Below are positions 52,588 to 55,963 of a stretch of 55,963 nt of DNA, piece by piece. The DNA is from a virus. The position numbers and the translations under genes were made by a program. The notes under the pieces are model-generated. The model worked only from the letters and a program-made list of their open reading frames with translations, did no database searches and was not told where the DNA came from. Position 1 is the first letter of the stretch. Every line of letters starts with the position of its first letter. The stretch is from positions 1 to 55,963 of IMG/VR virus record IMGVR_UViG_3300035698_020076. The stretch is one strand, 5' to 3'.

Positions 52588-52887
52588 ATGATCGAATATA
52601 AAGTTGAAGTCCATGCTAATGGTGATAGGTATTGGTTCATTAATGGTAAGCTCCATCGTGAAGATGGTCCCGCAGTTGAATATGCTAATGGCAACAAGTT
52701 TTGGTACCTTAATGGTGAACTTCATCGTGAAGATGGTCCAGCAGTTGAACATACTGATGGTAGCAAGTTTTGGTACCTTAATGGTGAAGAAGTTACTGAA
52801 GACGAAGTAATGAATCGTTCTAAGGAACTTACTGTTTCCGAAGTATCAAAGCTTCTAGGATACGATGTAAAAATCGTTAAGGGCTGA
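52588..52887 (+). CDS. MORN-like repeat protein E (two repeats)
   Basis: 99 residues; two units (WFINGKLHREDGPAVEYA and WYLNGELHREDGPAVEHTDG), the second closest to a unit of protein A. Same tail. Spacer 3 provides the ribosome binding site. Confidence 0.8.
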   Translation: MIEYKVEVHANGDRYWFINGKLHREDGPAVEYANGNKFWYLNGELHREDGPAVEHTDGSKFWYLNGEEVTEDEVMNRSKELTVSEVSKLLGYDVKIVKG

Positions 52888-52939
52888 CATTCTTTTCGAA
52901 ATAGTATATAAGAAATATATCAAAACAAAGGAATTTAAA

Positions 52940-52969
52940 ATGAACTACAAGGAACTCGATTTTTTCTAA
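52940..52969 (+). CDS. Possible nine-residue leader peptide
   Basis: AAAGGAATTTAAA precedes ATG 52940; product MNYKELDFF. Its stop is followed by AAGG and the next gene. It could be a leader peptide or chance. Confidence 0.25.
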   Translation: MNYKELDFF

Positions 52970-52989
52970 GGTAACTTAGGAGAAAGAAA

Positions 52990-53430
52990 ATGGAATATTT
53001 GTACCCACTCATCGCAACCGATCGCGATGGAAAAACTGAACTCTTTTACGATGCTGATTCGTTTCGTGAATTTGCACTTCACCGCTGCGCGAAAGTCGGC
53101 GGTCGCTGGGCCGTTACTGAATATCGCTGGAGCAACACCGTTGTCGTAGAAAACGATTGGATCGTTCGCGACGACCGCGGGCGCCCTGTTGATATCGACG
53201 ATTTTCGTGTGACTAAATACTACTACCGTCACAACAAGTACAACTTCCGTGACGGTCCTGTAGAAAACATCGGTCACAACCGTGCTGGGTGGAAGCAAAA
53301 TGCAACCGCCAAAAAGAACGGTGGTTCTGGAGCCAGCGCTCGTCGTGCTTCTAAAGTTCGCTATGAAAACAAAGTTTATGGATTGAAAGACATTCGTTCT
53401 GAGCGTTATTCCAATCCATGGTTAACATAA
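52990..53430 (+). CDS. Hypothetical protein, 146 aa, GC-richer than neighbours
   Basis: TAGGAGAAAGAAA precedes ATG 52990. MEYLYPLIATDRDGKTELFY, then HRCAKVGGRWAVTEYRW; the C-terminal third is basic and Gly/Lys-rich. Third positions are clearly richer in C and G than in the MORN genes. No family is known to me. Confidence 0.65.
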   Translation: MEYLYPLIATDRDGKTELFYDADSFREFALHRCAKVGGRWAVTEYRWSNTVVVENDWIVRDDRGRPVDIDDFRVTKYYYRHNKYNFRDGPVENIGHNRAGWKQNATAKKNGGSGASARRASKVRYENKVYGLKDIRSERYSNPWLT

Positions 53431-53435
53431 TTTAT

Positions 53436-53443
53436 TATAAATA
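53436..53443 (+). promoter_or_regulatory. T4-type late promoter box before tRNA-Lys
   Basis: Exact TATAAATA, 31 bases before tRNA-Lys. It may drive late expression of the last tRNA group and 53650. Confidence 0.5.
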
Positions 53444-53474
53444 AGAATTGTAGGATTAAGTTCCTACTACAATT

Positions 53475-53550
53475 GATCCAGTAGCTCAGTAGGTAGAGCA
53501 CGAGACTTTTAATCTTGGGGTCGTGAGTTCGAGACTCACCTGGATCACCA
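53475..53550 (+). tRNA. tRNA-Lys (anticodon TTT)
   Basis: Acceptor GATCCAG/CTGGATC, anticodon loop CTTTTAA, T-arm GTGAG-TTCGAGA-CTCAC, encoded CCA. Confidence 0.95.
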
Positions 53551-53558
53551 CTTATTTT

Positions 53559-53629
53559 TGCCTAATCCTCTAATGGTAAGAGCGCGGACTCTGAATCCGT
53601 CAATTAAGGTTCGAGTCCTTATTGGGCAT
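53559..53629 (+). tRNA. tRNA-Gln (anticodon CTG), no CCA
   Basis: Acceptor TGCCTAA/TTGGGCA, anticodon loop CTCTGAA, T-arm AAGG-TTCGAGT-CCTT. The discriminator T is followed by CAC, so CCA is not encoded. Confidence 0.92.
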
Positions 53630-53649
53630 CACTTATTAAGGAATATATT

Positions 53650-54054
53650 ATGAAGTTATTAACAGTTAGAAAAGATGGCGGTGAAGAAAGCACAGTAACT
53701 GGTTATTGGCTCATTGAAGTTAAGAGTCTGTTCTCAGTTGCACTCCTAAAGTTTGATGGAAGTAGCAGAAATGCATATCACACTCACGCTTTTAACTGTT
53801 TTAGTTGGCTGATTAAAGGTTACCTTCGTGAAACAATCAAGAGCGAGGTCACAGGGTATAATTTTCGACTTTATAACCCTAGTTTTCTTCCCTTTATTAC
53901 GCGTAGAGAAACTATGCATAAGGTAGATAGTGCTGGTGTATCTTGGTTGATTACATTCCGCGGACCATGGTCAAAAACATGGAAGGAATGGCATCCTGAA
54001 TCGGATAAGTCATATGATCTATCTGATGGTCGTGTAATAAGTGAAACTAAATAA
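53650..54054 (+). CDS. Cupin-like conserved phage protein
   Basis: 134 residues. YHTHAFNCFSWLIKGYLRE gives the His-x-His cupin metal site, and RETMHKVDSAGVSWLITFRG the second cupin motif with another His. The family recurs in phages with no known reaction. AAGGAATATATT precedes the ATG. Confidence 0.75.
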   Translation: MKLLTVRKDGGEESTVTGYWLIEVKSLFSVALLKFDGSSRNAYHTHAFNCFSWLIKGYLRETIKSEVTGYNFRLYNPSFLPFITRRETMHKVDSAGVSWLITFRGPWSKTWKEWHPESDKSYDLSDGRVISETK

Positions 54055-54118
54055 AGAATTAATGGTTCCTGAGCCGAGAGGGATTAAATTCTACCTAGGG
54101 GTAGAGCCTACTGAATAT

Positions 54119-54210
54119 GGAAGCGTGGCCGAGTGGTCGATGGCTCTAGTCTTGAAAACTAGCGAGGGCAGCAATGTCCTCCGTGGGTTCGAATCCCACC
54201 GCTTCTTCCA
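54119..54210 (+). tRNA. tRNA-Ser (anticodon TGA)
   Basis: Acceptor GGAAGCG/CGCTTCT, anticodon loop CTTGAAA, long variable arm, T-arm GTGGG-TTCGAAT-CCCAC, encoded CCA. Confidence 0.94.
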
Positions 54211-54218
54211 CTTTTAAG

Positions 54219-54247
54219 TTGCCTTTATTCTCATAATAAACTATAAG
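54219..54247 (+). promoter_or_regulatory. Early-type promoter TTGCCT-N17-TATAAG
   Basis: -35 at 54219-54224, -10 at 54242-54247. The leader contains an eight-pair hairpin AAAATCCA/TGGATTTT (54264-54290) before ATG 54323. Confidence 0.85.
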
Positions 54248-54322
54248 AAGATATTAGAAAAGGAAAATCCAAAAGTCATTCATGGATTTTGCCTCTAACA
54301 TAATTCAATTTGGAGATATAAA

Positions 54323-54457
54323 ATGAAAAGTCGTAATCCGATAATTCGCAACCTCTTTAAGTTTAATAAGCCTAAAGCTTATAAAGCTAAAAAGGGTCGC
54401 GGCTCTTATGTTCGTCAGAAGACTGTAAAGGTTCCTGACGAACGTAGGTATGGATAA
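54323..54457 (+). CDS. Small basic protein, 44 aa
   Basis: TGGAGATATAAA precedes ATG 54323. Strongly basic (MKSRNPIIRNLFKFNKPKAY, then AKKGRGSYVRQK). Likely binds nucleic acid; no family. TAATG overlap with the next gene. Confidence 0.65.
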   Translation: MKSRNPIIRNLFKFNKPKAYKAKKGRGSYVRQKTVKVPDERRYG

Positions 54458-54630
54458 TGAATTACTATCTCATTGAAAAGGGCTTCCCGGAAGATAAAAT
54501 TCGCCAGTATAAAAATATTCGCACGGCAAATTACGCGTTAGATCAAGTCAACGCAGTAGCAGGTGAAATTAAATATGAAATCATTACAGATGATTCGCCA
54601 GTAAATATTGTACAATTAAATAGGAATTAA
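54457..54630 (+). CDS. Hypothetical protein, 57 aa
   Basis: Coupled by TAATG. MNYYLIEKGFPEDKIRQYKN then YEIITDDSPVNIVQ; small alpha/beta. Its stop is immediately followed by tRNA-Met. No family. Confidence 0.6.
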   Translation: MNYYLIEKGFPEDKIRQYKNIRTANYALDQVNAVAGEIKYEIITDDSPVNIVQLNRN

Positions 54631-54702
54631 GGCAGGGGGTCTGGGAACCAATCGCCCTTCATACGGGTGAGATGGCGAGATCGATACACGCACCTGCTTC
54701 CA
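54631..54702 (+). tRNA. tRNA-Met or Ile2 (anticodon CAT), second copy
   Basis: Acceptor GGCAGGG/ACCTGCT (core GCAGG/CCTGC), anticodon stem CGCCC/GGGTG with loop TTCATAC, imperfect T-arm GCGAG-ATCGATA-CACGC, CCA encoded. Differs from the 46309 copy, so one of the two could be a lysidine-type Ile tRNA. Confidence 0.82.
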
Positions 54703-54707
54703 TTCAT

Positions 54708-54783
54708 GGCCCCATCGTCTAGTCGGTCAGGATACGGGCTTCTCAAGCTTGAGACGCGGGTTCAATGCCCGCTGGGGCTACCA
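54708..54783 (+). tRNA. tRNA-Glu (anticodon CTC)
   Basis: Acceptor GGCCCCA/TGGGGCT, anticodon loop TTCTCAA, T-arm GCGGG-TTCAATG-CCCGC, encoded CCA. Confidence 0.92.
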
Positions 54784-54786
54784 TAT

Positions 54787-54794
54787 TATAAATA
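54787..54794 (+). promoter_or_regulatory. T4-type late promoter box, abuts a start codon
   Basis: TATAAATA ends four bases before ATG 54799. Confidence 0.65.
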
Positions 54795-54798
54795 GAGG

Positions 54799-55074
54799 AT
54801 GAGAAACTATCTTGTCCTTTTTTTATTGTTTTTAATAGTCGCATGTTCTTCACCTGAACGCATGGTTGAAACCGGACCTGTAATAGTAGAAGATTATGAT
54901 ATGGATGGCGTTGTCGATTATATTGACAACACACCTACGTATTATGAAGGTTATAAGGACGGATACACTGTCTCAAGCCCTAGATCTCATGTAATACCTA
55001 GATCTATACGTAGAACTGTAGGGCCCCTTAGAACCGCGTCTCCCCGGGGAATCCCCGGGGAGAGCCTATGTTAG
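54799..55074 (+). CDS. Lipoprotein with a calcium-loop motif
   Basis: 91 residues. The signal peptide MRNYLVLFLLFLIVA ends at lipobox Cys16. Residues 32-40 read D-Y-D-M-D-G-V-V-D, as in thrombospondin type 3 or EF-hand-like calcium loops. The C-terminus is basic and disordered. A late box directly precedes the ATG without a ribosome binding site (a weak GAGG overlaps). It probably sits in the outer membrane or periplasm late in infection. A GC hairpin closes the gene. Confidence 0.7.
   Translation: MRNYLVLFLLFLIVACSSPERMVETGPVIVEDYDMDGVVDYIDNTPTYYEGYKDGYTVSSPRSHVIPRSIRRTVGPLRTASPRGIPGESLC
55040..55062 (+). other. Very stable GC hairpin at a gene junction
   Basis: Perfect 10-bp stem CTCCCCGGGG/CCCCGGGGAG with a three-base loop, ending six bases before ATG 55068. 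It has no T tract, so it is not a typical terminator. It may control translation of 55068. Confidence 0.8.
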
Positions 55075-55628
55075 AACCAAGAGCTATTACTACAGATGAG
55101 ATTTTATCCCAATTAAGACAGGCATCCTTAGCTTTAACAGCGCCGGAATCACGTAATATACGCGAAGATGTCCCTGTTCGATTGATTGTTAGTATTAATC
55201 AAACCCAGCAAGAGCTAATCGAAGAGATTAACGCTAGTATTGATTCATACGTTGTCAGTGATAATGTACGCATTTCTAAGACAATGTCAGCGACCATTAC
55301 GGCACCGGATTTCGAGATTAATACTATTACCCCTGTACGTCAAGCCATTTCTAATGATATGACTGAATGGCTTTGGTCTCTAAGACCTAAATCCTCAGGA
55401 AGCCATCACATAACAGTTACCTTGGTAGCCCACGTTATGGTCGATGGAGAGCGTGTAGAGAAGCATATTAAAACATTTGATAAGACTCTTATAATTGAAA
55501 TTACATCTCGTCAAAAATTTGAAGACTTTTTCTTTAAATACTGGCAATGGTTGTTTACTACATTGCTTATCCCCATCGGTATTGCTATTTGGAAATTCCT
55601 CATAAAGAGGAAAGAACAGTTGCCTTAA
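55068..55628 (+). CDS. Membrane-anchored beta-sandwich protein of bacterial type
   Basis: 186 residues overlapping the lipoprotein gene. A strand-rich domain (RISKTMSATITAPDFEINTI, then WLWSLRPKSSGSHHITVTLV, then KTFDKTLIIEIT) is followed by one membrane segment (WLFTTLLIPIGIAIWKFLI) and a basic tail. The W-x-W-x-x-x-P...G...TFD pattern resembles a domain found in many bacterial membrane proteins, so capture from a host is possible. The function is unknown. Confidence 0.65.
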   Translation: MLEPRAITTDEILSQLRQASLALTAPESRNIREDVPVRLIVSINQTQQELIEEINASIDSYVVSDNVRISKTMSATITAPDFEINTITPVRQAISNDMTEWLWSLRPKSSGSHHITVTLVAHVMVDGERVEKHIKTFDKTLIIEITSRQKFEDFFFKYWQWLFTTLLIPIGIAIWKFLIKRKEQLP

Positions 55629-55648
55629 ACGTAAAAGTAGCCTACAAT
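55620..55648 (+). promoter_or_regulatory. Early-type promoter TTGCCT-N17-TACAAT
   Basis: -35 at 55620-55625 overlaps the end of the 55068 gene, -10 at 55643-55648. It drives 55673. Confidence 0.75.
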
Positions 55649-55672
55649 CATATTGTGAAAAGGAGAATATTA

Positions 55673-55963
55673 TGATTGTAACTCATACTTTTACGATTGA
55701 ACAGATCAAAGAAATCTATAATGCTGGTGTACGTCGCGGTGAAGAAACTGCTACCGCGTATCAATGTGGTTCACGTGCTTTTGGTAAACACTATGATGAA
55801 TGTGTTGAAGCTATTCATGACATCGTAAATAAGGATGTTAAGTTTGACGACCCTGATAAGGAAAACATGACTCGTTGCTTTAACTCTTTTGTAAGCCGTC
55901 TTCGTAGAGAAGGTACTGATGAGAATATGGTAAGGGTAAAGAGCCAATTTAAAGAGCTTCGGG
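55673..55963 (+). CDS. Hypothetical early protein, runs off the window (partial)
   Basis: AAAAGGAGAATATT precedes ATG 55673. 97 codons are visible without a stop: MIVTHTFTIEQIKEIYNAGV, later SFVSRLRREGTDE. Soluble and helical; no family. Driven by the early promoter at 55620. Confidence 0.65.

Noticed and set aside
1-55963. Integrase, attachment sites or lysogeny genes
   Set aside because: None are visible; the content is that of a virulent T4-like phage.

Overview
The window looks like part of the genome of a large T4-like tailed phage (Caudoviricetes, myovirus type). Evidence: a T4-type primase, an Rnh-type 5'-3' exonuclease, class Ia ribonucleotide reductase, ThyX, PhoH, spanins, GIY-YIG endonucleases, and many exact copies of the T4 late promoter box TATAAATA. 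A small protein at 50951-51187 matches the GapR/DUF2312 family, which is typical of Alphaproteobacteria, so an alphaproteobacterial host is the best guess (inference). Every gene I support lies on the + strand; minus-strand frames look like shadows.

Layout. (1) 1-10.5 kb: mostly late genes behind TATAAATA boxes. They include a PD-(D/E)XK-like protein, a HAD phosphatase, two basic proteins whose N-termini resemble T4 capsid-targeting peptides, and two large repeat-rich proteins. (2) 10.5-13.2 kb: small conserved proteins, an overlapping inner/outer spanin pair and small membrane proteins (lysis region). (3) 13.2-32.9 kb: replication and nucleotide metabolism. Genes include a frameshifted primase, an Acb1-like 2H phosphoesterase, thyX, nrdA, nrdB, glutaredoxin, two sugar-nucleotide enzymes, a glycosyltransferase, the Rnh-type exonuclease, phoH and an MGME1/Cas4-like nuclease. 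GIY-YIG endonucleases interrupt this part. (4) 32.9-39.3 kb: short early-type operons behind a repeated promoter (TTGCNT-N17-TATAAG), DUF932, and an SPFH gene split by a foreign cassette. (5) 39.3-55.9 kb: 23 tRNA genes covering all 20 amino acids, mixed with small early genes, structured noncoding RNAs, tRNA relics, three copies of a hairpin plus GIY-YIG element placed directly after tRNAs, and five paralogous MORN-like repeat genes.

How it works together. About twenty near-identical sigma70-like promoters probably give host-polymerase transcription of the small host-takeover genes and tRNAs. TATAAATA boxes give late expression of virion and head-cargo genes. Some late boxes and two early promoters sit so close to the ATG that the mRNA would be leaderless. 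The endonuclease element carries a late box inside the 5' arm of a hairpin that hides its ribosome binding site, the logic known for T4 I-TevI; two compensatory base-pair changes between copies support the hairpin.

Caution: several genes carry single-base frameshifts, including the primase. Most lie at short homopolymers, so sequencing error is a live alternative to real decay.
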